Shown here: positions 45,572-58,340 of the stretch, one piece after another
Numbering within the stretch: the first letter of the stretch is position 1
Layout of the letters: the number at the start of each line of letters is the position of its first letter
NCBI GenBank assembly: GCA_035772735.1
Contig: JASDFA010000003.1
Coordinates: 59,082,501 to 59,146,500 of the forward strand
From: Datura wrightii
Taxonomy: Eukaryota; Streptophyta; Magnoliopsida; Solanales; Solanaceae
DNA: 64,000 bases
Reading direction: 5' to 3'
Notes under the pieces: generated by a model
The model's database searches: none
What the model was told of the DNA's origin: nothing
Seen by the model: the letters and a program-made list of their open reading frames with translations, nothing else
Made by a program: the position numbers and the translations under genes

Positions 45572-48124
45572 TGTCACAACTCGAACGGAGGCCTGAATAG
45601 TAGACATGGAAAAAGGGACCTCAAGAGACCCCAAGTCAACCCATAGAATAAGCATACGAATACCTCGCTCATTAAATAGAAGAAAACATGAATATAATCT
45701 CAGCGGAAGTGTAATTCAACATCACAACAGAATAACATACGAAGTTGCACATACATAAGTCTGAAAGCGTCTAATCTGGACGAGTTGATGGGACAAGACC
45801 CCAACTGATGGGACAAGACCCCAACTGACTCAACAATACTGAAACTGAAAATATATAAAGGAAAATGAAGTCTAGTCCTCGAAGGATGAGGATTCACCAA
45901 TCCGAGCAGATCTAATTCTGGAAAGCTGTCTAAGATCGGGGCTAAAGCTGCGAGCCGAGTCCTGTATCATGAAACAATACATAATAAAAAGTATGTAGTC
46001 AGTACGTGGAATGTACTGAGTAGGAAAGTTAAGTAAGACCATTATAGAAAGTAAATCATTTAAAACATTTCATAACATATCATAAGTTTTCAAGTATAAA
46101 TAGATGGACTACATGCATTCATTCTAAAATTGCAATCTTATCATAACATGATCATACATAGCTGTATAACATCATGACTGACTCGAATGACTCAAAGCCA
46201 AAACATAACATTTATATTGAAAAGCTGGACAATGAGTCAAACCTTGCTTTTAGAAATGCATACATAAAGTAATCATCATGAGTAATGAATGTGCAAATCT
46301 TAATTATATAGACAGTGGGAGACTCGTTAGTTAACTGACATACCACTATAGAGCTTACATGGTCTCGACTATCACACTCAAGTGGACAGAGCCGTCCAAA
46401 ACCTTGCCAAGGCTAAGGACGCTACATGATATAGATATCAAGCTGAAGGGCCAATCGGGTAAGGGATAGCTCACAAGGGAGGTCCCAATAATATAATAGT
46501 ATCAACCTACGTTGGCATGTAGTTCTGGGGCATAGGGTAATCGACCCTTAACCAGCTCGGTGCTAGACTATTCTCCCAAAAATATGCAACGCTCCACATC
46601 ATTTATCATGAAGCTCAACATCGTCTATTGACGAATCTCAACATGAAATCATGCATAACTTAACATCATAGGAAACGAAGCTCAACATTGTCTATTGACA
46701 AAGCTCATTCATTAAATCATGCATAGACTCGACATAGCGTAAGAATGAAGCTCAACATTGTCCTTTGACAAAGCTCAATAATGACATACATCTCAATTAT
46801 GAATTTATGCATATGAGAAGCTTTATTTCAAACATACCACAAGCTCAAATATAGGTGGGAGCATCTACTCCAAATCATGTGGTAAGCTACATGTAGGAAT
46901 ATTTAACTCGACATACCATAAGCTAGAAATCATGAAATTCGAGGGACTTCACTCAAAACAATGTGGTAAGCTTATTTCGGGAAAACTCATCATTTAAATC
47001 AACATGTGGGCATTGCCCAAAGATTCATCATACATGGATCTACTCAATTCATTTTGAAAACAACATCAGCATCATGGTTAATTTTAGAAACATGCTTTTC
47101 ATCATCATACATTCATCATCAATCACCTCTTTTACGAAATTTTCATCCATGGGCATTTAATATCATAGCTTAGAAAACACAATTTGCATTGAAAACAATT
47201 TAAAATATCCCCAAGCATTACAACTCATCAATATAAATTTAATATAATCATACCCATGTGTAGAAATTGTAGAATCATGCAATTGGGTAAAAACCCCATA
47301 CTTGGTCATAGGTGATTTATCATAATTTAAAAGAAATTGGGCATGGGTGTGGAAGGAGACACCCACTCATAACCTTACATACATGAAAACGGTGAATTCT
47401 AACACCCTCTAATTGCCCAAACTGAGATTCCAATGGAAACCTTGAGATTTTTCCTTGGATCACCTCTTCAAACCATTAAACTTGCATGCATGGAAACAAT
47501 GACTTATAGTAGGTCTTCCCCTACTAAAACGAGCCTTAAATGACGTAGTATAGGCCCATGGGATTTAGGAATTACGGAAAAATCCTTACTAAAATAGCTG
47601 AAATTAACTTCCATAGGGTCCCCACGAGGGACCTAACGACTCGTCACGAGGGGGTCATGACTCGTCGAGTCGTCCATCGGGTACATTGGTTATCAGCTCT
47701 CTTGGGCTCGTAACGGGTGACTTAACGACCTGTTTCCACTGGCCATGACTTGTAGCTACCTCCTGTCATGTACACTACCTTCCCAATTTATACTTTCTTA
47801 AATTTCATCCAATGGCTCATACCACGACTCGTTGCCAGTCCTAACGAGTCGTGGTCGCCTCCCGTCAAGTGCACTGGGGGACTTCGCCTTTCTTTTCCTT
47901 TTCTCTCACCCATGGCTGACCTATCGACTCGTGGTGTCTAACCACGAGTCGTTCCCATGCCCATGGGGACTCCTTCTCCTTCAGGCCTCCTCACGAGTCA
48001 CCTGACGACTCGTGGGGTCTCCTCACGAGTCATCCAACGACTCGTCCTGCAACTGAAGCACTCAATTCCCGTTATTCCCCGTTTCAACTCCCGGGTCCAA
48101 TCTTTAAGTTCTTGGGGTATAACA
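45572..48124 (-). repeat. TekF 3' LTR
   Basis: TGTCACAACTCG to GGTATAACA, 2553 bp. It includes a 20-bp tandem duplication (45786-45825) absent from the partner LTR, the CAGTAC hairpin (45999-46019), three copies of a GAAGCTCAACAT unit (from 46610, 46677, 46747), a two-tier hairpin (46837-46882), and about eleven ACGACTCGT/ACGAGTCGT words at 47,636-48,050. Confidence 0.88.
46610..46780 (-). repeat. Three near-tandem GAAGCTCA...GACAAAGCTCA units in the TekF LTR
   Basis: Copies start at 46610, 46677 and 46747 (spacing 67 and 70). The other TekF LTR has the matching set from about 51,665. TekA's LTR has a single copy near 1,991. Confidence 0.75.
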
Positions 48125-48141
48125 ATATCTCCCCCTTGGGA
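48125..48141 (-). promoter_or_regulatory. TekF polypurine tract
   Basis: Minus-strand TCCCAAGGGGGAGATAT directly abuts the 3' LTR and is preceded by the conserved GAGGATGAATGT block. Confidence 0.85.
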
Positions 48142-48379
48142 ACATTCATCCTCGAATGTTAGAAACACATAGAAAACTCATAAACAAGCAATCCTCATAT
48201 GCAAATACTGATTATTAATATCAAAAACTGACAGAGTGACTACCTCCGAAAAGAACTACATAGCTGAATTGAATACAGGCATCACATACATCTATTATAA
48301 CATTCAAACTTGCGCCACATGAATTGCACATGGAAACTGATTAGAGATTTAGGGCAAAAGCTTATACCTCAAACTGAAA

Positions 48380-50430
48380 TTGAGCCGGTAGGGAACAGGT
48401 GGGGGTATTTAGCCATCATAGCCACTTCGGCTTCCCACATAGCTCCCTCAACATGCTGATTTCTCCACAACACCTTCACCGAAGCCACTTCTTAGTTCCT
48501 CAGCCGCCGAACCTGATTATCCAAGATTGCAATCGAAATTTCCTCATAACAGAGGCTATCTCCCACACCAACACTTCCCACCGGAACAACGGGATGAACT
48601 GAAGATAACTCTGATGGAAAGTCCAACTCATACGCTGCCTTAACAACTCTTCTCATAACTCGATAGGGACCAATATAGTGGGGACTGAGCTTTCTTTCAT
48701 TTCCGAACCGCATGACTCCCTTCATGGAAGATACCTTTAGGAACACCCAATCATTTACCTCGAACTCCAAATCTCTTCTTCTCACATCCGCATATGATTT
48801 TTGACGACTCTGAGTGGTATTCAGCCTGTCCTTTATCATCTAAACCTTCGCCATGGCCTCATGATCCAAATCAAGTCCTATGACAGCTTTCTTACCAACC
48901 TCAAACCATCCGATGGGGGATCTACATCTCCGCCCGTAAAGAGCCTTAAACGTTGCCATCAGGATGCTGGAGTGATAGCTGCTATTGTAAGCAAACTCGA
49001 CCAAAGGCAAGTGATCATCCCAACTACCTTTAAAATCCATCACACAAGATTTCAACATATCCTCGAGAGTTTGAATTGTCCACTCCACTTGACCATCAAA
49101 TTTGTGGATGGAATGTTGTGCTGAGCTTAACCTGAGTCCCAAGCCCTTTTTGGAAAGATCGCCAAAACCGAGAGGTAAACTGAGTACCTCGGTCTGAGAT
49201 AATAGAGAGAGAAGGGCACTCTATGAAGTTGAACCAACTCCCAAACATAAAGTTTGGCATAATCATCCACTGAATGTGTGGTTTTGACCGGCAGGAATTG
49301 TGCAGCCTTGGTGAATCTACTACCACCCAGATAGAATCATAGTGTCGGGGAGTACGAGGTAAGGCCGGTAATGAAATCCATATTAATCTCTTCCCACTTC
49401 TAGGTGGGAATGCTAACATCCTAAAGTACGTATCCGACCTTTGGTGATCAACTTTCACTTGCTGGCAGTTCGAGCACTTGGCTACAACTCTGCAATATCC
49501 TTCTTCATGCCGTTCCACAAATATATTTCCCCAAAATCATGACACATCTTGGTGGCACCCGGATGGATAGAATACTTGGATTGATGTGCCTCATGAAATA
49601 TCTAATCCCTCAAATTATCCACATCCGGAACACATAGAAGACCCTGGTACCGCAGAAAACCATCTCCCCCTTGGGAAAAGACCTCGACCTTTTGACTTCC
49701 AACGGTTTCCTTCAGCTTTACTAAAATTGGATCCTCATCTTGTCTGTCCTTCACATCCGTCTCTAAGGATGATTTTGATCCATTTTTCAAAACAACGCCG
49801 CCATAGGTCGAGTCGACCAATCTAACTCCCAATCTTTCAAGTCGATGAACATCTTTCACCAACTCCTTCATTTCCTCATCCATGTAGGACACACTCTCCA
49901 TAGAGAGCCTACTAAGTCCATCCGCTACTACATTAGCGTTGCCCGGGTGGTAAAGGACACTCATGTCATAGTCCTTTAGTAACTTCAACCACCTTTTTTT
50001 CCGAAGATTGAGATCTTTCTGCGTGAACACATATTGCAAGCTCTTGTGATCCATGAATACATCCACGTGGACCCCATACAAGTAATGCCGCCATATCTTT
50101 AATGCAAACACCACCGCGGCCAACTCAAGATCATGGGTCGAATAATTCTTCTCATGGATTTTTAACTGTCTTGAGCCATATACTATCACTTTCCCATGCT
50201 ACATCAACACACACCCATGTATGATTCTCGAAGCATCACAATACACAAGAAAGCCATTCGTACCCTCGGGTAGGGTCAACACAGGTGCTGAAGTGATTCG
50301 AGTCTTCAATTCCTGAAAGCTTTTCTCACAAGCCTCCGACCATTGGAACTTTACCTTTTTCTAAGTCAACTTGGTCAATGGTGTTGCAATTGATGAAAAC
50401 CCCTCAACAAATCTCCGGTAATAACCTTCG
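48380..50430 (-). pseudogene. TekF pol remnant: end of RT, RNase H, integrase, chromodomain
   Basis: Begins at GYYRRFVEGFSS (about 50,425). RNase H includes FLVYCDASR and the open stretch 50189-49602 (VVFALKIWRHYLYGVHVD, VADGLSRLSMES). Integrase includes a zinc-finger area near 49,480, a damaged core, and an open C-terminal part at 49142-48840 (DHLPLVEFAYNSSYHSS). The next segment, 48839-48492, holds KSYADVRRRDLEFEV and SVHPVVPVG. A chromodomain relic follows at about 48,490-48,380 (EVASVKVLWRNQHVEGAMW). Stops occur near 49,600, 49,470 and elsewhere. Confidence 0.85.
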
Positions 50431-50439
50431 AGGTGCCAT
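50424..50439 (-). pseudogene. TekF gag start stub and deletion junction
   Basis: ATG at 50439-50437 reads MAPRR, the normal gag start, then runs out of frame into the RT sequence GGTTATTACC and stops after about 12 codons. The bases AAGGT or CGAAGG at the join could belong to either side, which suggests a microhomology-mediated deletion. Confidence 0.8.
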
Positions 50440-50632
50440 GATTCTGCAATCGCGAATAGCACGAATTAGAAGGATAGAAAGGATTTTCATCGGACGACAT
50501 AGTTCATGAAAGAAGGGAATATTTCCGGAACATCTAGTCTCCTCTTCGTCATAGGTATGGCGTGCTTCACACCCATGAAAAAGACTCTACCTAATGCAGC
50601 TTTCAGACTCCCTAGGACACATCAAACCTAAT

Positions 50633-50644
50633 GATCTGATGCTA
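50633..50644 (-). promoter_or_regulatory. TekF primer-binding site, mutated
   Basis: Plus TCTGATGCTA is the complement of TAGCATCAGA, an altered TGGTATCAGA initiator-Met word, four bases from the LTR. Confidence 0.65.
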
Positions 50645-50648
50645 AGCT

Positions 50649-53228
50649 TGTAACGACCCAAATGGCGGCCCAAATCGTAGACACGGGACAAGGGACCTCG
50701 AGAGACCCCAAGTCAACCCATAGCATAAGCATATGACTTACTCGCTCATTAAATAGAAGAAAACATGAATATAATATCAGCAGAAGTCTAACTCAACATC
50801 ACTTCAGAATAACATCCGAAGCTGCACATACATAAGTCTGAGAGCCTTTGATCTGGACGAGTTGATGGGACAAGACCCCAACTAACTCAACAATAATGAA
50901 ACTGGAAATACATAAAGGAAAATGATTGTCTCTTCCTCGAAGGATGAGGACTCACCAATCCGTGCAGATCTAACTCTGAAAAGCTATCTAAGATGAGGGA
51001 TAAAGCTGCGAACCGGGTCCTGTATCATGCGATACAACATAGAAAGTATGCGGTCAGTACATGGAATGTACCAAGTCGGCAAGGTAAGTAAAACGACTCT
51101 AGCAAGTAAATAATTTAAAACATTTCGTAACACATCATATGCTTTCAAGTATAAATAGATGGAATACATGCATTCAGTCTGAAATCGCAATCTTATAACA
51201 TGACCATGCATAGCTTTATAACATCATGACTGACTCGAATGACTCAAAGTTAAAACATAACATTTATATTAAAAAGGTGTACAATGAGTCAAACCATGCT
51301 TTTAGAACATGCATACGTAAAGTAATAATCATGAGTAATGAATATGCAAATCTGAATCATATAGATAGTGGGAGACTCGTCACTTAACTAACATACCATG
51401 ATAGAGCTTATGTGGTCCTGACTATCATAGTCAAGTGGGCAGAGCCATCCAAAACCTTGTCAGGGCTAAGGACGCTATCGTGATATCGATATCAAGCTGA
51501 AGGGCCAATCGAGCTAGGGATAGATCACAAGGAAGGTCCCAATGATATAATAGTATCAACCTACGTTGGCACGTAGTTCTGGGGCATAGGGTAATCGACG
51601 CTTAACTCGCTCGGTGCTAGACTCTTCTTCCAAAAACATGCAATGCTCTATATCATTTATCATGAAGCTTAACATCGTCTATTGACAAAGCTCACCATGA
51701 AATCATGCATAACTGAACATCGTAGTAAATGAAGCTCAACATTATCTATTGACAAAGCTCATTCATGAAATCATGCATAGACTTGACATCATGTAAGAAT
51801 GAAGCTCAACATTGTCCTTCGACAAAGCTCAATAATGACATACATCTCAATTATGAATTTATCAATATGAGAATATTTATTTCAAACATACCACAAGCTC
51901 AAAGATAGGTTGGAGCATCTACTCCAAATCATGTGGTAAGCTACATGTAGGAATATTTAACTCGACAGACCACAAGCTAGAAATCATGAAATTTGAGAAA
52001 CTTCACTCAAAACAATGTGGTAAGCTTATTTTGGGAAAACTCATCATTTAAATAAACAAGTGGGAATTGCCCAAAGCTTCATTATACTTGGATCTACTCA
52101 ATTCATTTTGAAAACAACATCAGCATCGTGGTTAATTTTAGGAACATGCTTTTCATCATAAAATCTCATCATCATCGTACATTCATCATCAATCACCTCT
52201 TTTACGAAATTTTCATCCATGGACATTTAATCTCATAGATTTGAAAACATAATTTGTATTGAAAACAATTTAAAATATCCCCAAGCTTTACAACTCACTA
52301 ATATATATGTAATATAATCATACGCATGTGTAGAAATTGTAGTACTATGCAATTGGGCAAAAACCCCATACTTGGTCATAGGTGATTTATCATAATTTAA
52401 TAGAAATTGAGCATGGGTGTGGAAGGAGACACCCACTCATAGTCTTATATACCTGGAAATGGTGAATTCTAACATCCTCTAATTGCCCAAGCTGAGATTC
52501 CAATGGAAACCTTGAGATTTTGCCTTGGATCACCTCTTCAAACCTTCAAACTTGCATGCATGGAAAGAATGACTTAGAGTAGGTCTTCCCCTGCTAAAAA
52601 CCCACTAAAACGAGCCTTAAACAACATAGTATAGGCCCCTAGGATTTAGGAATTACGGAAAATTCTTTACTAAAATCGCTAAAAATAACTGCCAGGGGGT
52701 CCTAACGATGGACCTAACAACTCATTACGAGGGGGTCACGACTCATCACGAGGGGGTCACGACTCATCAAGTCGTCTGTCAGGTACACTAGTTATCAGAT
52801 CTCTTTGGGCTCGTAACAGGTGCCTTAACGACCCGTTTCCACTGGCCATGACTCGTGGCCACCTCCCGTCATGTACACTGCCTCCCTAACTTCAACTTGC
52901 TTAAATTTTATCCAACGGCTCAGACCATGACTCAATGCCAGTCCTAACAAGTCGTGGTTGCCTCCCGTTAAGTGCACTGGGGGACTTCGCCTATTCTTTT
53001 CCTTTTCTCTCACCCACAGTTTACCTAACTACTCGTGGTGTCTGACCACGAGTTGTCCCCATGCCCGTGGGGACTCCTTCTCCTTCAGGCCACCCCATGA
53101 GTCACCTGACGACTCGTGGGGTCTCCTCTTGAGTGGTCCAACAACTCATCCTGTAACTGAAGCACCCAATTCTAGTTTTTCCCCGTTTCAACTCTCGGGT
53201 TCGATCTTTGAGTTCTCGGGGTATAACA
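50649..53228 (-). repeat. TekF 5' LTR
   Basis: TGTAACGACCC to GGTATAACA, 2580 bp, partner of 45572-48124. It has a private 21-bp tandem duplication (52728-52748 and 52749-52769). Many CG dinucleotides kept in the other LTR are CA or TG here (for example CAACTCAT for CGACTCGT near 52,720). Confidence 0.88.
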
Positions 53229-55162
53229 AGATGGATTTGTGGTGTATGGTGATGCCTTTAGGGTTGATCTTTGTTATGTGTTGATGCAGCATGGCAAGGT
53301 CATTGCGTATGCCTCTAGACATCTCAAGACTCATGAGAAGAATTACCCGACGCACGACCTAGAATTGGTACAGTGGTGTTTTCATTATAGATTTGGAGAC
53401 ACTATTTGTATGGGGGTCTATGTAGATGTGTTCACAAACCACAAGAGTCTTCAGTATGTGTTTACCCAGAAGGACCTGAATTTGCAACAACGAAGGTAGT
53501 TAGAGCTTCTCAAGGATTATTAAATGAGTGTCCTTTATCATCCGGGCAAGGTCAATATAGTGGTAGATTCCCCTAGCAAGCTATCCATGGAGAATGTTTC
53601 TCATATGGGAGATGGAATAAAAGAGTTGGTGAAGGATGTGCACCATCTTGCACAATTAGTAGTTCATCTTGTTGATTCAATGGATGGTGGTGTCATTGTT
53701 CAGAATGGTTCTGAATCTTCTTTGGTGACTATGGTCAAGACTAGGAAATATAAGGATCCTATTTTGGTAAAGTTGAAGGAAGAAGTTTAGAAAAGGTAGA
53801 GGTCTTCTCCCAAGGGGGAGATGGTGTACTTTGATATTAGAGTCATTTCTGTGTTTCGGGTGTTGATGACTTGAGAGAACAGATGATGAACGAGGCTCAT
53901 GGTTCCCGATATTCTATACATCCAGGTGACACCAAGATGTAATGTGACCTATGGGAAGTCTATTGGTGGAATGGTATGAAGAAGGACATACCAGAGTTTG
54001 TGGCTAAGTGCCCGGATTGTCAACAGGAGAAGGTGGAGCATCAAAGACTAGGAGGTGCGTTACAAGAAATCAATATCCCCACCTAGAAGTGTGAAGAGAT
54101 TGATATGGACTTCATCACAGGATTTCCTTGTACACATCGCCAGTATGACTCTATTTGGGTTGTTGTGGATAGGTTGACTAAAATAGCTCATTTTTTATCG
54201 GTCAAAACTACCGACTCAGTGGAGGATTATGCCAAATTATACTTAGTTCAGTTGCATGGTGTTCCCTTGTCCATCATATTAGGTTGAGGTACTTAGTTCA
54301 CTTCGCATTTTTTGAAATCGTTTCAAAAGGGACTTGATACTCTTGTCAGGCTTAGTACAACTTTTCACCTGCAGACGGATGGACAGGCCGAGCGACCCAT
54401 TCAGACATTTGAGGATATGTTGAGAGAATGTGTGATTGACTTAAAGGTGTTGGGATGATCTTTTGCTTCTTATTGAGTTTTGCTTACAACAACATTTACC
54501 ACTCTAGTATTCAGATGGCCCCATTTGAGGATCTTTACAGGCGGAGATGTAGGTCTCCTCTTTGTTGGTTTGAAGTAGGTGATGCAACGTTGGTAGGGCC
54601 AAATTTAGTTCATGAGGTTATGGAGAAATTTCAACTTATAAGGGAGAGGCTGAAAACAGTTTAGAGTCATCAAATGTCCTATGCAGATGTGAGAACGAGA
54701 GAGCTTGAATTAATAATTTGGTTTTCTTGGAGGTATCTCCCATGAAGTAGTCCCTGATATGTTGGCCTGTACAGGATTGTTAGACGTGTTGGCAAGGTAT
54801 CCTATGAGTTGGAGTTGCCCTCAGAATTGGCTCCAGTACATCCAGTTTTCCATGTATCGCTCTTGAAGAGGTGCATTGATGACTCGGTCTTAGTTGTTCT
54901 GGTGGAGAGCATAGGTATGAAGGATAACCTTAGCTATGAAGAGGTTCCGATTGATATACTTGATCATCAGCTTGAAAGTTGAGGAATAAATAAGTAGCTT
55001 TAGCAAAGGTTCTTTTGGAGAAATTAGCTTTTTGAGGGAGCTGAGTGGGAAGCCAAAGCAGATATAATGACAAAATACTTATATCTTTTCCCTCCTGGCT
55101 CAGTTCTAGCTTGAGGTATCAGTTTCCTCCTTAAGTACTCTATTAAGCTTCATGTCTATTTC
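53229..55162 (+). pseudogene. TekE pol part 2: RNase H, integrase, C-terminal part
   Basis: Resumes at DGFVVYGDA with MQHGKVIAYASRHLKTHEKN, then SLQYVFTQKDLNL. Integrase starts near 53,930 (KKDIPEFVAKCPDCQQEKVE) and includes MDFITGFP with the first catalytic Asp, then HFLKSFQKGLDT and DGQAERPIQTFEDM near 54,370 with the Glu. At 54455-54664 FAYNNIYHSSIQMAPFEDL continues in another frame. The tail near 54,760-55,080 is frameshifted with chromodomain-like remnants. The element ends at the GypG LTR with no LTR of its own in view. The frame is broken by stops at 53499, 53523, 53790 and later. Confidence 0.83.
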
Positions 55163-56146
55163 TGTTACGCCCCATAAAAGTTAATGATTAGTAAGAGTAC
55201 GCGTGGATATGTGATGAATAAAGAAAGCAAGACACGTGTAGAAAAAGCCATGAAAGCGGGGTCGTATGGAACCAGTGTGCATGGGGCCAGCGTGACCTTC
55301 CAGCTAGTAGCATACTGGCCAGTGCGGCGTGGCACGGCAGGGAGGTTCACGCGGTGGGTAGTGCGGTGCGCCCCCTTCACCGCCCAAATATATATATATA
55401 TATATATAATCTCCTCTCTTCAATTTTACTTTATTTCTAATGTTTGCTTCGGCCAGAGAAAGAGGAGAATGAGAATTTCTATAGTTTTTCACCCGATTAC
55501 GCTATCAAATGCGGTCCAAAATCAAATTAACTTCGGGTATCAAATTCTAACCCTACAGGGAGCATTACTAAAGAGTTACTTTCTCAAAATACGCTCAAAA
55601 AATTGGAATCCCGCCGAATAGAAGTTACCAAAATTGCTCCAAACTGATTCCTAATCAATCACAGGCTCTAGATAAGCATTTCTCCCTTCTAAACTCTTTG
55701 GAAATTATAGGTTTTCGGCCGTATTTTATGAAGTTGAAGTATTATTGCTATTAGTATCAAAATTTATCATTTTAAGCCAAATATGATGTTGAAATTACTC
55801 TCTTTCTCTCAGTATTACAGTTACAGCTGAAAAGAGCTGACTAATATAAGTCGAAACTTATCGGTTATTCGGGAAACGACAATCGAGGTATTTAAGGCTT
55901 ATCCCTCGACAAGCTATTCTCTTCATACAGTGCAACAACTAATGTTCTTGAATGGAAAAAAAGGCCCCATATGTTGCAAATAGATTCTACTAGTACATTG
56001 TGATTAGACATGTTGTGACCAACTGTTGTTTGTCGACTATGAATATATATGTTGTGGTTAGCTGCTAGATAAAGGGTATAGATTATACCACAATATTCCT
56101 TATTAGGAAAGAATATGCTAATATGACACATTCTAGAAGCGCCACA
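55163..56146 (+). repeat. GypG 5' LTR, truncated
   Basis: Starts TGTTACGCCCCATAAAAG and matches the 3' LTR from 58592 for about 980 bases, up to AGAAGCGCCA. It then diverges into internal sequence, so the rest of the LTR and the primer site are deleted. The flanking 5-mer is ATTTC (55158-55162). Confidence 0.78.
55388..55410. repeat. (TA)n microsatellite in the GypG 5' LTR
   Basis: About eleven TA units. The matching site in the 3' LTR (near 58,817) has about five, so the tract changed after insertion. It explains the runs of Tyr-Ile codons in nearby ORFs. Confidence 0.9.
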
Positions 56147-57139
56147 GGAGAGGGTACTAGTGAAGTGCTACAATTGGGGGACAATTAATCTAAGGATAGA
56201 AGCATGTGTCTTATAACTTCCCCGACATCCTTTCAGGATACCAGGAATCTCATAAGATAATAGATATGGTAGCACCATTCCCAGTTCTGCCTACGACCTC
56301 GGAATAGGAGTTCCGGAGTATGGTATATGCATATGAGTTATCCTACTTAGTAGATTTATAGAATTAGACAGGGACGACAAGTAGCATCGAATTGCTTGAA
56401 AATGCACAGAGGATCATGCGAGTACAACAGAAGGTGCAAATGTCAATGCCATATTGTCCAGAATGATTAATAAAGGAGGGTTAGGTTATTTCCTCTAAAA
56501 AGGGTTAAAAAGTGGTTGAGACCCCTAGTGTTATTAAGCTACTTAGACCCTCATAATAGTAAATCAAGAGGGTAGACAAGATTTCAAGTAGCACTCAGGT
56601 GCGTGTGAGAGAGTTCACCAGCAATAAACCCCCAACAATAGTAAAGTCCAGATTAGAGATAGGTCGATTTCCCGTAGGGTGCTAATGACGGTGTGGCATA
56701 CCTACAAGATAATGGTTACGACCCTAGCTTGTTATATAGAAGGACAGAAAGATCATATGAATGAGATAGGCTCGAGTGTGGGTCAGAAGGAAGGTTGGTA
56801 GACTTGGTTAGTATATCTTTTGATAGCACGAGGCAGAAGTCACGAACCCCAGAGCTCAGTCTAATGGAAGCAAGGGAAAGGCATGAGTATCTAACTTTGG
56901 GGGAGACAAGAATCACCTCTAGGTTGAAGCAGGTTGACAGAGCATGGGACCACTGCCAAATGTTGAGAACTAAGCATCAAGCTGACAGTTAAGAGATAGT
57001 GAGGTTGTAATATGGAATGTCACAATATCATCACCAATTCTTGGAGTAGAAGAGTCGCGACACAGATATTCTAACCTAGTACAATCTATAGACAAGACCT
57101 AGTAGGAAGTTATTGGCCTTTGAGATAATAAGGGGCAGA
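56147..57139 (+). other. GypG internal segment, unrecognised
   Basis: About 1 kb between the broken 5' LTR and integrase. It has many stops in all frames. Possible gag-like words occur (APFPVLPTTSE near 56,275), but I cannot assign a domain. Confidence 0.4.
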
Positions 57140-58340
57140 GTCATAAGACTCAGAAGTTGACTCTGCATTCCAAAGGTGGCAGAGCTTCATTAGCAGACTA
57201 GGGCCAAGGCGCACTATATCCATTATCTTCTCCACTAAGAATTTTATGTAAACACATATGGTCGTAAAGAGAGACCTACTGATGACATGGGAAGAAAGAA
57301 GGTATTATGGAGTCATAGCATAGAGCTCTAATGACCAGCTAGGGGAGGTTGGACAGCAGGAACTGAGCAGGCCAATTCAAGAGGTGATCATGCCTGTAAG
57401 GAAGAGAAAAGTAATAGATATGAATACAGTTATAGGATTATCCCATACCAGGTGTAAATTGACCTCACTTGAGTCAATATGATAAGGCTAACAATATCGA
57501 CTCATATCTTGCTAGATGGAATAATATTTCAGCTAAAGGCTATGTTGAGTTAAATGTATAAGAAGTAGTTTGGTTGCGTGGAGACCAAGTATCCAATGAA
57601 CTTTGACATAGAGGAACAACGTACAACTAAGTTTTAGAAAGGCCTCCAGCACAAATTGGGATGCATATTAAGTTTAGTATAACTCCTTATTTCCAAACAA
57701 ATGGCTAAGCAAAGCACACAACTCAGACGTTGGGGGTTTATTATGAATGGAATAGAAGCCCCCTAGAGTAAATTAGAGGTAGTTAAACCAAGGCATATTA
57801 TAATAGCATACTGAAAAGTTAAACTTACCAAGAAAAGGGTACCGATAGCCTAGGGTCGTTGGAAGTCCTACCCTAATGCACGGCGTAGGCATTTAAAGGT
57901 TGAAGCAGCAGTTATGTCTTACTAGAAATTTTGCCAAAGAAGGGAGTTATGAGATTCGATAAAAAGGGAAACCGTAGCCCTAGATTCATTGGAACGTATC
58001 ATATCCTCCGAAGGACAGGCACAGTGGCATATGAGCTGGAACTATCTGCAAAGCTAGAATCTGTCCACCTGGTCTTTCACGTGTCAATGCTGTAAGGTAT
58101 ATAGGGGACTCGCTCCGAGTGGTGCCAGTTGAAGATGTCCAGGTTCTTGAGAAGTTGGCCTATGAAGAAGTTCTAGTGTCCATATTAGATCGACAAGTTC
58201 ATAGGTTCAGAACAAAAGATATAGCCTCTGTTAAAGTATTATGGAGGAATAGGAATAAAAGAGAGATGACCTAGGAAGCTGAGGATGATATGAAATCTAG
58301 ATATCCTCACCTGTTCTAGGATTGATTCTGATTATGCAAT
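57140..58340 (+). pseudogene. GypG integrase and chromodomain, very degenerate
   Basis: Words in order: KVAELH and HYIHYLLH near 57,170-57,230 (zinc-finger side), QELSRPIQEVIMPV near 57,360, IGLSHTRCKLTSLESI near 57,435 (the position of the core's first Asp), HIKFSITPYFQTNG near 57,680, RFIGTYHILRRTGTVAYELE near 57,985, VFHVSML near 58,075, and a chromodomain relic to 58,320 (SVKVLWR). No frame is open for long. Confidence 0.65.

Larger units (their letters stand above)
45572..53228 (-). mobile_element. TekF: internally deleted Tekay-like element nested in TekE
   Basis: 7,657 bp with LTRs at 45572-48124 and 50649-53228, primer site, polypurine tract and 5-bp target duplication. The internal part is only 2.5 kb. 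It jumps from the first five gag codons directly into the end of RT (see the pol entry), so gag, protease and most of RT are absent. It therefore could have moved only with help from other copies, or lost this part after insertion. Confidence 0.9.

Noticed and set aside
46610..46780. Regularly spaced repeats that could suggest a CRISPR-like array
   Set aside because: Only three units with diverged spacers, inside a plant LTR and present in both LTRs.
47163..47366. 67-codon ORF with a near-identical partner at 52233-52436
   Set aside because: Again the two copies are the TekF LTR pair; no start context or homology supports a gene.
55184..55621. 145-codon ORF at the GypG LTR start
   Set aside because: Runs through the LTR edge and a (TA)n tract that supplies Tyr-Ile repeats; the matching ORF in the other LTR is broken.
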